In this document: piece after piece, positions 1 through 13,797 of the stretch
Numbering within the stretch: the first letter of the stretch is position 1
Layout: each line of letters starts with the position of its first letter
Source: Burhinus oedicnemus
Taxonomy: Eukaryota; Chordata; Aves; Charadriiformes; Burhinidae
DNA: 64,000 bases
Direction: 5' to 3'
Assembly: GCA_008921705.1 (NCBI GenBank)
Contig: VFFE01006098.1
Span: 311,406-375,405, forward strand
Notes under the pieces: generated by a model
What the model saw: only the letters and a program-made list of their open reading frames with translations
What the model was told of the DNA's origin: nothing
Database searches by the model: none
Translations under genes and position numbers: made by a program

Positions 1-807
1 GATACAGATTGATAAATGTTTTAAATCTTTCCTCCCAGATGCTCCTTAGAAATCATGGCTCTCTCGGAGAGGGAGACAGAGCTTTTCTTCCACTAATACC
101 ACTGCAACACCGGGCTCTGTCTTGCATATATTTCCAGTGTTTTGTCTGGTCAGAAATGATGCAAAACATGAGGTTTTGCCTATTTCCATCTGTTAGCTAT
201 TTTGCAGCCTAAAAAATGAATAAAAAATTGCTGATACATATTTAGCTGCTTTACTGTTCTTTCTATTCTTGATTCGCTCTTGTGTACTTACATTGCAAGC
301 TCTTTAGGAAAACAACTTTAATTCCTTTTAAGCTTTTGGCACAAGTGATTGTAGACTGTAAGGCTCATCTTTTTGCTGGACTTTCAGGGTCTGAGAGAGT
401 GTTTGAGCTGTTGTGTGCTAAGGTTTTAATTTTTTCCATGCTGAAACTCTCCATAAATAGTTGGTGTGCTGATGAATGTAACTTATCCTGCACGCAGATG
501 GTGTCAGAGCTCTGCTCGGCAGGAAGCCGGGGAACGGGATCCTTCACAAACGCATCCAAACAGCAGCATCTGGTACTGCAGGGAGGTACTTGAGGACTTG
601 GGACTGGGAAGAGTGGAGTGTTTTATTGCTAGCGGCTCACTTTCTGTGTCTAGTTTAGGCAATTTGATTTTAAACAATTTTTTTTCAAAGTAGCCCAAAA
701 CTGCCGTGTCTCCAGAATAACTGTTGCAGTGACGTATAAATCCAAATCCATTTAAAATAAGGCAAACATCAGCGCATTTCTCTTAAAAGACTCATAGGGT
801 GGCAAGA

Positions 808-895
808 GCGAGCTGAGCTTTGCTGCTGGGCCTTGCCTGGGGGCGCGCGGCTGGGCTGGCAGCACCCGCTTCCCTGCGAGCCGCCCGCCAGCTGT
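808..895. other. Local CpG-rich patch inside the intron
   Basis: About nine CpG dinucleotides lie within roughly 90 bases, including 'gggcgcgcgg' and 'gccgcccgcc', while the surrounding kilobases are AT-rich and CpG-poor. No splice-flanked exon is evident. It could be an intronic regulatory element or a chance GC patch. It is well under the usual length of a CpG island. Confidence 0.4.
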
Positions 896-2700
896 CAGGC
901 ATTCAGGCTAATGCTGGAGCACGGTATCCCTGCTGCCAAGTTCAAGATAACTCGAAACAGCTTTGCAGCATAAAGGCATCTGAGGTCCTGTATAAGGGTT
1001 CATATTTTATCTAGGTTTTCAAGAAGTCTCTTCTTTTTGAACTTGTTGCTTTTAAACCGAGCCATGAAAAACGTGCATTTTTTTGTTTTAAATGAGGGAT
1101 TTTATTGCATCTGTCTTCTCAGCTGCATTCCTCTTAAAGGAGTGAATCCCTTACCTGTATTGCATTTAACAAGCAAAACGTTTTAGCAAAGAGGGTTTTT
1201 TCCTCTAGTTAAATGTTTAAAGTAGAAATGGCATGAAGTCTTTGTGCTGTGCTTAAGAAGGTACTCTTGCTTAGAGGCTGTAGAATTAAAACAGGCAGCA
1301 TATAGGATTGCTCCAAGAATCCCTTCTCATTTGACTTCTACCAAACCTGTAAGTCAGTCTTCAAGGTTAAGTATGGACAAGAGTTTGTAAACAACAAGGA
1401 ATCCCTTCTTGGAGAAAAAGAAGCACTTTGGAAGTCATTTGTTTGGGGGCAGGACCAGTGTGACAACATCTCTTCTACACTTTTTTTTACCCTTTTCCTT
1501 TTGAATTCCAAGCATAAAATTTTCATTTAAAGGTATTCAGTTGGACACCTTACCGATACATAGATTTTGAGAGGCTAACGGTAAGTAAAGATTTTTGTCT
1601 GCAAGCAGTATGCGAGGTTAGTAAAGTCTTGACCATTCAATTCTGTTTCTAAACCCTTAAAATAGTTTAGAGGAGTTTCTTTTCTATAACTGGTCTGTGG
1701 TGCTGTTTACTGATAGAAGTGATTAATGTTGTTACTCTTTGTCTCCAGTTGATGATAGTAATTTGCCTGAACTTAATTGCTGTTATCATGAAATACACTA
1801 TTTCTAACTTTAGTCTTAAGAGTGAGTTGTTACGTAAAAATTCACTAGAATTCAACAAGTTGAAACAACTGAACAGCTAGCTCAATTGTTTTCAAGAACC
1901 CAAATGAGGCAGAATTATTTGTGTGCTGTGCTCTCTGCTTTGGGAGGGACTATACCTGAAGCTTGGGCAAATTGAAATGCATCTTAGAGGTCCCCGTCCT
2001 ATGGAAATCCACCTGACTGAGTTCTGAATTACAACTTAGCCATCTCAGCTTGTTGGATTGACTCCTCATCCTCCTGATTGCGATCTCTTCACTGAATGTT
2101 CTCTCAAACTTTACAAAGCTAACGGGGATTTTTCCTGAAGTTATTTTAGAAGTTGCTACCTGAATTTTCAATTTCGCCTCGGCTGCTGTGCCTATGGAGT
2201 CACCTGCAAGGACAGCCTCATTGCTGTAATGCAAAACACAGGACTTTGGTGGAAAGCCGTCACTCGTAGATCAGCCTGAGAAGTTGCACTTTGCATTTCT
2301 GGGGCAGAATTATAGGTGTGAGTTCCTTCTCTGACCCTCCTTGGAGGCTCCTGGTTGAGAGAAGAGCTGGGACAGTACCTCTTAGCAAGGTTTATCAGAA
2401 GTCATCTTTCACAATCCTTTAATGCCAACCACAAGCGTGCCGCTGTTGTTCACAGCAGGCACAGAGCAGGAGCTCTCAGGAAGGAGCATCCAGCAACTGA
2501 CCCCAAACTCCAGTGTTGAATGAGAGTTTACAAGGCTGTCAATTCTTGTGTGTATTTTCCTACAGCCTGACACCGGCCCCAGTGCCTGCACGACCCACGA
2601 GATTCACCACCACCACAGCCCTACCTTTGCTGTTACTTCAGCTACTCCCTCTTACTGCCATAGCTCTGAAAGCCAGAGCTGGGGCCATTCTGTTTTGGTT

Positions 2701-2737
2701 TGTATTTATTTTTATTTTTGTATTTATTTTTATTTCT
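2701..2737. repeat. Two-copy 18-bp tandem repeat, T-rich
   Basis: The unit 'gtatttatttttattttt' is followed directly by a near-identical copy ending in 'tct' instead of 'ttt'. This is a low-complexity T-rich expansion in an intron and no function is suggested. Confidence 0.7.
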
Positions 2738-5700
2738 ATTTTCTGCTACAATAGCCTCCAGTTACCTTATCACTCTTCTCTTGCATGACTGTTGCTACCT
2801 TCAGTGTGTGGACAGGATAGAGAGTGTATGCGGCAGAGGTCTATGGGAATGGATGATCTTTAGTTTTAAGTATTTGCCTGACATTCAGAAGAGCTGAGTT
2901 TTTTTTCTAGCTCTGCCTCAGGTTTCTCGTAGCACTTGGTAGCATGTTGCAGTAATGAGTAGGTGTGCAGGGTCTGATCTGAGATTGCTATTCCAATTAT
3001 GGGACTTTGCAGAACATTGTTTGCTAGTGCACTTGAAATTTAGATGGGCATCACTGTTCAACACCTGGCTGTTTATTGAACAAATACTTCCCGTTTGTCA
3101 GATTTGTGTGGTAATTTTTCTGATGCAGAGAAATGGGGGACTAAATCTTAAGCACTGCTTTTAATTTAGAGACAGCTATGCCCGTGTTTGCTCTGCACAG
3201 CAATCTGAGCTCGCATGGGGAGACAAAGCATATATAATTGGCATTTCTGAGCCAACTGCTGACTGCATCCAATTAGCTGAAAAGTGACAATTTGTGACTA
3301 CTGCAGTAAGGCGGCACAGTATTGGAATATAAATCGATTTCCATCTCTGTGTAAGTTCAGAAGTGAACTAGTTTTTATATTTGCACAGTATCAAGGTTTG
3401 TGCCATAAAGCTCAATGGCTTAGTTAGTATTGCAGCAAGTGAGGAATAAGTCATTTATCTCGTTCATTGGTGCTCCACACAGGAGCAATGTGGCTCATAG
3501 TAGTAGGTGTGAAAATCAAATTTTAGTGGAGATTTTATTTTTACTTGTTGTAGAATGTAAATCTGAGCATGTGAACCTCTTCAGCTGCACCAAGTTGGTC
3601 AGAAGTTTTTCTTCTACAAAATATAAAGCCACAGTCTGTTGAGTGTGCTTGGATACAAATTGTTTTTTGAGCTTCTGATGATCAATGAGTAATTCTTTTA
3701 ATGCAAGCAGGAACAGATCAATCTGGACTTATGTCTGGGACTTCTCTGCTTTCTGTGATCCACCTCTCCTAGACCTTTAGCTGTCAGGTCACGTGGTGTT
3801 GCAGCTATAGATGGTTATCCCCTACTCAAATTTGTCAGCTTTCAATTGAGCATCACAACTCCTCCTTCTGATGTCCACACCTACGCCATTAGGCGTATTA
3901 CAAACTCTCTGGCATCTCCTACCTCTGAATCATGCTCCACTTTAACTTGTGTGTCAGAGTTTTTCGAGTTACAATTAATTGCTGTAAGACCCTTCCTTCT
4001 CTCTCAAACGTACAGTTTAACTTTTGTGTCTAGAAAATCTTTCCCTGTGGAACAGGTTGTTCTTGCAGCTTGTGAAGACTTAAAGGGGTCAAATCAGCTT
4101 AAATTTTCTTCCTAACATCAAAATTTGCAATGTAGTTTTGCTGTTCATTTGAAACAGATCCATAGTGCCTCTGAAAGGGAATGTCCTGCTGCCTCTGCGG
4201 TGTGGCACCACACTGCCCATTGGTGCAGTGACTGTGACGAGGGTGTGAATCCACCTGAACGCTGGCTCAGCAAATATTAGTTTTCAGCTGCAGTGGGTTG
4301 TGTGATCTGGTTTACTATACAGCTACAAATACATCGTACACTCTTGCTGGGTAATGGGAAATACAGGAACAAGTGATTAAAGGCAGGGTGTGGATGAACC
4401 CTTGGGCACCAGCAGCACTTATGGAAGGGTTAAAATGATGGTGTAATGGTGGTCTGTAACAAGCTTTGCTTCCTTCCCTTGAAGGTGCAAATACCTTTTG
4501 TTTTTTTCAGTGTAGGTGTCTTGTTCTGCACTTAACTGAATGGTAACCCTGCACAGAAACAGGGAGTTGTAATGCTTCTCTTCAGTTTTGGAGAGTCAAC
4601 ATCCACATTTCACTGTCAAATATCTTCATTCACTGAAACTTGTGTTCTATTATTCATTTGTTAAATTGCCAAACAGTACTTGGTACATCTGAATGTAAAT
4701 AGTTTGGGTCTTGACTGAGACAGACAATGCTAATCAACCCTTTTCCAGGTGAAGATGGACTGAGGGCAACTGATCGCCTAGCATCCAAAAAGAAACTGTC
4801 TTTTAGGATACTGTAACACAAGGCTACCCCTCTACCTGAAACCAAACTGGTGTATGTTCTCCTTGAGCACCAACAATTAGAACAGAGTTTGTTAGATTGT
4901 TTTAAGATCATGGTTTCTCTCAGCAATCAGTTATCCTACTGCATTTGCCTATTACCTCTTTTACCTAGATTACAAATGTAATCCATGTACCTTTAATGTG
5001 TTTGTTCTCTAACATTTTGTGAGGTGTTAGCCCGTGTTCTTTGTCCATAATGCAAAGAAGGAAAGAAAGAGTGGATATTAATGACCTTATTCTTTCCAGG
5101 TGTGATACACAATGTTAACACAGGGCATGTGTAGTCTTGACAGCCTGCTCTTCCGTACTTTATGGTTTACTCCGTGGCCTGATTTGAAAGGTAGAAATAA
5201 TTATAATAATGAAGCATTCCCTCTGTACCTGTATCCTAATGTTGGGACGTGTTGATCAGGTCTCTGACTGGATCTAGTTGCCTTTCAAGGCTCCTACAGT
5301 ATGAATTTATCTGATTCATCTTAGTCAAGTTTGCAGATTTGTGTGTTGAGGTGGGGAGAACAGGGATGCAGGCTGTTTAACCTGCTTATCAGGCTTACAG
5401 CATGAGATTTTTCTATACTTTGCCACTCTGGATCAGCCTTAGAAAAATTGCCTACTTTTAAGCTTACGACCACATCAAAGAGTTTTGCGAGAAGGAGGCA
5501 AAGTGGTTCTTGTAAGCTCAAATACCGGATTTGAGGAGGAGTTCTGTTCCGTGAAGTTCTTCCATCATTTTCATTCAAGCATCTAAGCTTTTAACACTGG
5601 GATGTGCTGACCCAGTTTCCAATGTCTCTGTGCTTCTTGACACTGAAAGCAGATGTAATAAATCAGTAGCTGATTCCTTTTTATTGTTCAGCATCTGGTC

Positions 5701-6099
5701 TAATTTCTGTAGGCCTTACCACAAACATAGCTGCATGCAGTCCAGCAGTGTGATGTGCCTAAACATGGCCACATAGTGCCAAGAGGATGGCAGAACACAA
5801 GACCTATTAGAGGCCCATGCCCTTCTGGAGCAGCAGCTGGAGGCCAGGTGAGGTGTCCTGGGGCCAGCTGAATGACAATTGATTGCCCCTGCTGAGGCAG
5901 TGAATGGAGTTTGTAGTGCATCCATGAAACCAGGGGCAAGAAAGCACTGTGGAAATTTAAGCCATCTAAATGTAGGGGTCTACAAATAGATGTCTTCATG
6001 TGCTTTAGGTGTTTAAGGTCCCATTATAGATGGAGACTTAGATCTGAAACTGTTCAGGTAGTCCTGTAATAGACACCTACGTCTAAAAAGTCTTAAAAG

Positions 6100-6216
6100 T
6101 CATGTAGATGTGGTGCTTAGAGACATGGTTTAGTGGCAGACCTGGTAGAGTAGGGTCAATGGTTGGACCAGATGATCTTAAAGGTCTTTTCCAACCTAAA
6201 CGATTCTATGATTTTA
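6100..6216 (+). mobile_element. CR1 LINE 3'-end fragment
   Basis: The segment has the standard avian CR1 tail: 'ggttggaccagatgatctta', then 'aaggtcttttccaacctaaa', ending in 'cgattctatgatttta'. It is severely 5'-truncated, as is typical of CR1, and lies in sense orientation to ATRN. A CR1-mobilised SINE carrying the same tail cannot be excluded, because the part before 6100 is not recognisable to me. Confidence 0.8.
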
Positions 6217-9200
6217 CGTTGGCCAACTGAATCACAGATGAGGTTTCTGTTGAGTGTAAAGGAACGACAGGCACATAGCTTTCTATTCCTGTACTTCAAT
6301 GTCTTAGTCTGTGACTGAATCCCATAAATCTTATCTGCAAAAGTAAACAGATGCTTCCTTCTGAAAAGTTGCCCTAGGAGCTAACATCGCCAAGATGATT
6401 TGAGAGCCACCTGCCCAAAAAGGGTCATCTTGCCCTGCTCCTCCCTTAGGTTGCTACTGAGTTTGCCTGATCCCTCAGTGAGCTGGGTCAGCTCAAAAAT
6501 ACAAGCAAAAAGCCCTGCATTCCTATGGTTAGCTCTCTTCTGGCTTAACAACTCGCCTTGGCTCATTAAAGATGTTCACAGAACACATGAAGAAGCAGCA
6601 GCAGCCGCATGTGGCAGATCCAGGACCACATTTTAGGTGGTGGAGCTGGATTGCTTGATTGGTTCAGTTTTTCCTGAAACCTCACCACTGAGGCTGTTGG
6701 AGTTGGCTCGCTCCGCCTGTGGAGTGGAAAGCACCAAGAACAGTATCTGTTTTCTGCCATGTGTTTCACTAGGGCACCGTTGTATTTGTGTTTAAAGGAG
6801 AACTGAAACTGGGACTGATGTTTCTCTTGAGCAGAAGAGTCTATCCCACCATCGCCATCATAGAGAGCAAAATGAATGTTTTGATGAGTTTGGCATCACT
6901 CAAGAATACGTAAAAAACATTTGTTTTTCAGCAGGTCCTTTGACAGAAGTGCAGGCACTCAGCATTCAGGCCACGGCATCCTGTTGCTGTTGTCTGTGTT
7001 CTCCAAGGTCAGATTGAATCCTTGCCTCTAACCATAAAAAAAGACGAGACAGTGGAGGTGCTGAGGAAGAAATAGAGGAAGATGTACGTAAATGTCATCT
7101 GCAGTTTGTTTGGCTGTTGGCTTTATCTCTTTAGAAGCCCTTGGAGTGGCCAGCCTTTCAGTCTTATGTGCTGCTTTTTTGTTTGTTAACTTTGGCACTG
7201 GGGCTATATTTAAATAAAAAGCAAAGCAGCCTGACATCTCTGAATTTCCATGGTTTTCAGTGCTGTGTGGTCCTGTAGACTTTCAAAACATGAGTGCTGT
7301 AGTGTTCTCCCACCTGCTAGGTGAGGTTAATGGATCTAGCAGTAGGGACCCTTTTGATATCTTCTGAATTCAGAGCAAGCACCAAACTCCAGTCTCCTGC
7401 TTCACGTTGCGCCTTCTCTGTTGTAATTCTCTGTTTTCATAAGTTAATTAGACTTTATTTTCTCTCCTTCACAATTCTATTCTAGGATTGTGTCCTGTTC
7501 AAAATATCATTTTCAGTTTCCCTTTTTTTCACACCTATGAAGTAGGGTTGAAAAGAAAGGCATCACTGATGGGAACTGAGTCACTTTATACAATAGTGGA
7601 GAAAGGCAAAAATACAGCATGTAAATAATCCTGAATTGTTAACAGGGAAATAAAAGTTGTAGAAACAATGTCTTCTGTGTTTATTCATGTTTTCTCAAGC
7701 ATTTAGATACCAAAAATGCTCCAAATTATGTTATGAAAATGCCACACTTGAAATGTTCTTTAGTACATTAGAAGCTCTTCAGTTAACAAGTTTAGATTAG
7801 GAGTACTAATGCTATGTATAATATTAGAAATTATTTGGGTTTGGAGAGAGATTTGCCCCATCCCCATTGTGGCTAATAGTTTGGCTTCTATTTCTCTAAA
7901 ATAACAGTAACTTCCAGCACAAGTGGAAGGAGTTTTGTTGTGATGATTGATCTGTAAATCTGTTTATTACAGGTAAGTGAGAGGAGTTACCCAAATTTGT
8001 TTCTTGCTATATTTAACAAAAAAACCCCACCATTTCTACAGAATTTCTCTTTGGTTTGGAGATAGTAATTTTTCTTAGTGGTGCGTGAAATTCAAGTACT
8101 TTTTAATGAGTTCAAAGCACTTGTAAATCAAAAGAATGGAGGCTTAAATAACTTTAGATATGGTTGCACTTGCCAGCTTAAGGTGAACTTGTTTCAAAAT
8201 AAGAAGTTGACTAAGAGTCAGCTGGACCCATTTTTGTACAAAATTATTCTCTTGAAAATATTCTCAGGTTTCTTTTCTCTTGAAGCACAAACTCAAGTAC
8301 TAATGCAAAGCAATTCCTGCTTATGTAGTTGTCCCAGTTTGTTTGTCAAAATTTGTATCAGACGCAGGCTGTAGTTTAACTCCAGAAGTATTTTGAGTTT
8401 GAAATACCAACTGTTACTGAAATGTCAGTTGGGTTCAAATTGCTTTTCCTTTACACAAAATATGTTGTGGCCAAGTGCTTTGCCATTAACTCCTTTGAAA
8501 TCTGCGTGTACTGATTTCAAAACTATTGCACTTCTCAGATGCTGTTGGGTAGTTAGAGGTAGCCAATTTTCTCCTTGGCTTAATATTTTATGCTAATCAA
8601 ATGATAAAGAAAGTAAAGTTCTTAATGAGACATTTTTTATCAGTCCATATAGCCAGCTATTTTTGTTCAACTGGAAAGCAGCCAGATTTTTTTTTTTTTG
8701 ATACTTCAAATGATGTGGCATTAGAAAAAGCGTGATAGGCTGGTGTGCTTTTTCAGGTGCCTTTTCAGATCAGATAAACACCAGCTTTATAATAGTCTCT
8801 GGAATTAACGTAATAAATTTTCTGATCTGTTTTGATCTTAACTACTTAAGGATACTGCATTATTCCTAAGAACATAGCATAAAATATCTTTAAAGGACAC
8901 GTATGTTATGAAAGTGGCAATTTGACTTTGCTGCTGAGCTGATTGTCTGCTCAGTACCTGGAGGAGGCTCTCCCAATCCCCAGAGCAAGATACACGGTGT
9001 TTTCCTGCAGTTACGGTGTTTGTTCCTTTGGTACAAAATTAGTTTTTTGAGAATGGATAAATGAATCTTCTACTGTCATTTAAACTTAATTAGAAATCCA
9101 TACTGCTGAGAAATTTGTGCCATATTTTTCCTATATCCAGAACGAGCAGTCTACTTTAACAGCTATTTCTAACCAAACTTTCTATGTAACTGAATTAATT

Positions 9201-11316
9201 AAGTCCTAGGAACAGATTATATTAGAGGAAATTAAGCTCTAAGTAAGCAAACCATTAACAATTATGGCACTAAATTGCCTGTGACACAGATTGGTTGGGT
9301 TTAATAGCATAAAGTGTTTTCAGCTTGTGAGAAGTAAATTGCAGAAACCAACCTAGGCTTTTTTTTTAGTCTATGTATGAGGTACAGATCCTCAGTTGGT
9401 CTTTGCAAGAGAAGAGCTCCTACAGGTAGGCAAAAGAACCACTGCTGGTAAAGCATTTATAGTGCTTCTGTGTGAAACAAACCCAAATTTTCCTTCTCTT
9501 GTTTCATTTCTGTCCTACACTTGTATTACCAAAAAATGAGAAGCGCTTCCCTGATAACAGTTTAGAGATGAGTTTGCAGTCTTGTTAATCTTTCATAGAA
9601 TCTGTCCTTTTTTAAAATTAGCAGATACTTGTTTCTTCTTCTAATTGGAGCAGGCTTTGGTTTCCATCACAGAAACTGGTCCTAATAATGGTCTGCAGAG
9701 GACTGGCCCGTTGATGATTTCTTCATGCTTTTAATTTTTTTTTTTTCTAAAAAAAGATTTTTAAATAAAAGCTGTTGATACATAATAAGGTCTTTGTTTT
9801 GAAATGCATCTTTTACAGTCAGCATCATAGTTATTGTCAGACCATATTTCTATATACTGGATGTGTTACATGTTCGTATTTTGGGATGTGACATTTTAAT
9901 AAGAAAGTTCTTTGCCGTAAAGCAACGGCAGAATAGTTGTGCAAATCTAAAACCGCCTCAGTTACCATGCACTGAGTTTTAAAATAAAACGTGAAATCAT
10001 ACTCACTGTCTTTTTCTAATCAGAAAACTGTTGGCAACCACTTTATAAGGAAAAAAATCAGCAAGAAACTATGTGTTTTCTTGTCTTTTGGAGGCAGTAA
10101 TATTGAGGTCACAAGCATCTGGTCTGCAGGTTTCGAGTTAGCTTTCCAGCGAAACAGAAGTTAGGCACTGTAAAGGAACTTTCAACTTAAAAGCATTTCA
10201 ATATATTTATAAGAAGAGTACTTTAGTCAGCTTCTATACCAAGGTACAATGGATAATTAAAGCAAATATGATAATAGAAGATTTTCTAGAGCAACAGAAA
10301 TCCAAGCAATAACTCATTTTGCATATATTCACGTGTTTTGGAATGTGACTGTTGCTGGGAGGAGAGATTTGTATTTATGCTAATAGTACCATAACATGCA
10401 GTTTATCAAGGAAAAAAACAACAAAGGATGCTTTAAGTGAATTGAATACCCATGGAAAACTTTTGTAAGTGCAGATTTCACTTTAGTTTTGAAACAAATT
10501 CAGTAACTTCGTGAAAGAGTTAATATCCTGTTGTGGTGCTGAGATTGATAGTCAGAGGAAATAGGAGGTACCTGGAAAGAACTTCTGATTCCCAATATTG
10601 CAGAAGTTGCCCTTCTGTTGGCTTGCCTCCCCTCTGCTTTGTTATTTTTAACCAGGCTCCCTAATCTCTGCTTTTGCCTCTAACCACCTCCCAATTTCCT
10701 GTTCGCTTCTTCCCTCTGTTTTTTGTCCAAAATAGTCAGTTGTTTTTCACTTTTCTTTGCAGTTTGAGTGGATTGCAGGAAAGTGAGTTAAGATGAATGC
10801 CATAGCTGTTTTTACAGTGTCTATTATCTTCTGTGTTTCATGCCTTTTTGCTGCTCTTGGTGTAAGTTACTTATTCAAGGAGATTTTGCTGTACAAATAT
10901 TGTTTGAATAGGAGCATGCATTTTGAACTTTTAAATGTTGTACTTTGGGTTGCTGTATATGCAATAATTAAAGATGCTCCGTTTTTAGCTGTATAAAACT
11001 TCTGTGTTCTAACTTTTTGAACTAGTGTTTTCTCTAAGGTAGTTAATGTGCACTGAGGACTATTTCTTGAACATTGTTGGGAGAAATGTTACTTGTTTAG
11101 ATTCATTTTTTAGATACATGATTTCAAGATAATGTGAAATTATAGTTTGATTTCTTTTCCCTAGGAATATTTCATTGCTTTTTCAAAACAGTGTTCAAAA
11201 ATATTAATTGACTTAACAAATATTTCATTGCGATTTTCTGATCCCAGCAACAATGCATCTTAAATATGAACTTTCTTTTCAGTAAGTAATAGAAAGCATT
11301 TGCTTTTCTTTTGCAG

Positions 11317-11378
11317 ATTGCATTCTCACAACACAGCAACTTTATGGACCTGGTACAGTTCTTTGTGACGTTTTTCAG
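11317..11378 (+). CDS. ATRN: Attractin, exon with juxtamembrane segment and first half of the transmembrane helix
   Basis: The 62-nt exon is bounded by 'ttttgcag' before it and by donor 'gtactt' after it. It reads IAFSQHSNFMDLV followed by QFFVTFF and ends two bases into a serine codon (phase 2). This matches the known attractin segment just before and inside the transmembrane helix. The hydrophobic run starts near Leu12 of the peptide encoded in this window, so the intron cuts through the membrane helix. The preceding ectodomain exons (CUB, kelch, C-type lectin, PSI and EGF-like modules in the family) are not in this window. The frame is fixed by clean in-frame joining to 26656 and on to the stop codon. 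The paralogue ATRNL1 is similar here, but the tail exons identify ATRN. Confidence 0.93.
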
Positions 11379-13702
11379 GTACTTTTAATTTAAGACAGCT
11401 GTTTCTTGTTTAGGAAAAGATGTTTGGGTTTTGTTTTTCCAAGACAGTGTTTGGTTTTTTGTTGTTTTCTTTTTTTTTTTTTAATTAAATATCCTGCTTA
11501 CATCACAGCCTAGAAAATGAAAATCCCTACTATGTTTAAAGTATTTAATTAGCAAACATTAATAAAATTGTCTGCCGATCTCTGCAAATGCGTCTTGTCC
11601 TGTGCATGCAGGGAAAGGGAGGCTGGTGGGAGAGGAAGGCTTTTTGAAATCGAGAAGTTACTTATAAAATGGCATAGAAGACATCTTTTGAGTTACCACA
11701 TCATACAAATAACATGTGACTTAGAGAAATTGCAGATATTCACACATCGTCAGACGCAAATCATAAATTAAGGAACTGATTTTGCAAGGAGTTAAGCATG
11801 GACTAATTTCAGACTCTTGAGGTAGCACCTTTTGATTTTAAACTGAACTCTGAAAATATGTCAAGTTAAACAGAAAGATACGTTTCAACACGATTGAAGC
11901 CAAATTCCCTTCTGTCATTCCTGAACTGTTTGGTAAAGTTCATTTCTTAGTGGGAAGCAAACTGATGGTTCCTGAGGAGCTGGAACCAACAGGAGCAATT
12001 TCAATACTTGTTTCCTCTTCCATCCTCCAAAAAAGTAAAGCCCTAACAAAGAGGTTAAATAGCAGGCCATCTTTTTAAGTTTCAAAATCTAGTGTGTTAG
12101 CCTCTATTTTAGTAACTGTTAATTCTCCACAAATATAAACCAATACTTGATCAGTAAGGAGAACTCCCTCAGGAGGGATATACATGGAGCAAACAGTGTT
12201 CCAGATCTTGCAACCTGTTTTAAAGCAAGCAATATTATGCTCATTTTAAAATGAGCAGCGGGAATAATACCTTGCTTTAGATTCCATGCTAAATTTAATT
12301 AAAGCAAGGAGCTCCAGATGGGTCCTTCAGACAAGTGGTTTATATCAGTTTTCTTTTTTCAGTATGTAGCTTTTACAGAGTGGAGTGTGCTTTAATACAA
12401 TCCCAGATAAACACCAGGCTTGAACCACCACCTTGCTTCCATTGATATGGAGTAGGCGTTTACTCCTGGGTCAGACTTAAGCATTTGTTCTGCTGAATCC
12501 ATCACAGTCAAGGTCTTCCCTAAAAATCTTTGTGGAGGGGTAATTACTTATAAGGAGAATGAATACGGAAGCACTTGGTTCCGTAGTTCCTTTTTAATGG
12601 TATAAGATCGATCCACACTTTAAAAACTATCCATTCGTTCTTTACAGGCCAGGATCCACCTGCATATGAGAGTTTGAAACTCATTTCAATATGAGTGATT
12701 CCTCCAGTTCCATTACTGGAGGAGTATCACACTTTGAAGCAGAAGATACGTGCGTTATATATCTCAATGAGCACATGCAGCTGAAAATAATGTCCAAAAG
12801 TTAGGCAGATTGAAGATAATCAACAGTGATTTTTTTTTTTTCCTTTCTTCCCTCACTGCTATCACATGGATTTTCTTGAGAAGTAATGTTGTAATATAAT
12901 TTAACATCCTAACATGCCAGAGGAATAAGAATGTGTGGATTTGGGAGAAGATAGTTAATTGGTGTTTTCCAACCAAGCATTTATAATGCATTAAAAATTC
13001 TTCAATTCTTTAACTGTAACTACTGCTAAGTTGCTCTCCCAGTATTTTATTTTACAGTCACTATAACTCGCAAAATAACCAGTGTATTAGAACAGCATGA
13101 TTCATTTCTGCTGTTTATAGAGTAAACTATTGAAACGCTTGCGTTTTTAGTGCTCTAGGGTGCATTTCATAATTACAGTCGAATCCAAGTTAGACCATAA
13201 ATAAGTAATATCTGATAGCCCCCTGTGATGTTAATGAGACAGAGGTGGCTGAAAATTTGCACACTAAGTAGAGGCAATGAAAATACTTTATGCAAAGCCT
13301 AAAGAAAGTTAGTAAAACCACCTTTGAGATACAGGCCACCTCTAACTCAAAAACTGAGATTTGTGTCCATTCTTTGAGTGTAATGGACACAAAAAGAGAC
13401 TTTGTTCTGGAAAATGGGTGTTTAGAATGACTTCCTGTTACCATGTTCAAGGGTCTTGCTTCATTTTGCCATTCTGCAGGTAATTTTGGAAGTCTTTCTG
13501 TGCTGGTGATGATGTAGCACGTTTCCATCCTTCCAGAAGCCATCCTCTCCACTTTGTTGTAACCCCTTCCTAAACATGTTGTTCTGCCATGCTACTGGAA
13601 GAAATAGCTGTACTTTGAGCTGTGTGGGGACCCGTACAGGAAAATGGGGCGGGGTTTAGATTCTCAGTTTCATTGCTGACATTTGTGATGATTTAGATCC
13701 AG

Positions 13703-13797
13703 TCAGTCCCTCCAACGGGCACTGGAGTGCAAGCTGGATTGTCAAACTCCAGTGCTGCTTAATTTATGGATTATCACAGGCACTGGCTGGACTGACT
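13703..13797. repeat. Nested short inverted repeats
   Basis: 'agtcagtcc' near 13703 is the exact complement of 'ggactgact' near 13789. Inside that pair, 'gcactggag' near 13721 is the complement of 'ctccagtgc' near 13748. Together they could fold into a short cruciform. The right arm is repeated after the assembly gap because it belongs to the duplicated block. No transposon identity is recognised. Confidence 0.5.

Larger units (their letters stand above)
1..11316 (+). other. ATRN: Intron of ATRN upstream of the transmembrane exon (partial)
   Basis: This AT-rich stretch ends at the acceptor 'tgcttttcttttgcag' just before 11317, so at least its right-hand part is intron. I found no open segment flanked by good splice sites that reads like the attractin ectodomain, but I could not run a homology search, so a small exon could be missed. 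It holds a CR1 tail near 6100-6216, a local CpG cluster near 808-895, an 18-bp tandem duplication near 2701-2737 and several T-runs. The short open frames here have no recognisable domains and look like chance. In human ATRN, the intron before the transmembrane exon is where the splicing choice between secreted and membrane forms is made. Whether birds do the same cannot be seen here. Confidence 0.75.

Noticed and set aside
5700..5999. 99-codon minus-strand frame just before the CR1 tail
   Set aside because: No homology is recognised. It may be part of an unidentified repeat but cannot be supported as a gene.
10793..10996. Hydrophobic frame (AIAVFTVSIIFCVSCLFAALGV) 320 bp before the transmembrane exon
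   Set aside because: It looked like a possible alternative membrane exon, but it is separated from the true exon by stops, lacks a suitable splice acceptor, and the known helix is encoded by 11317-11378 plus 26656-26734.
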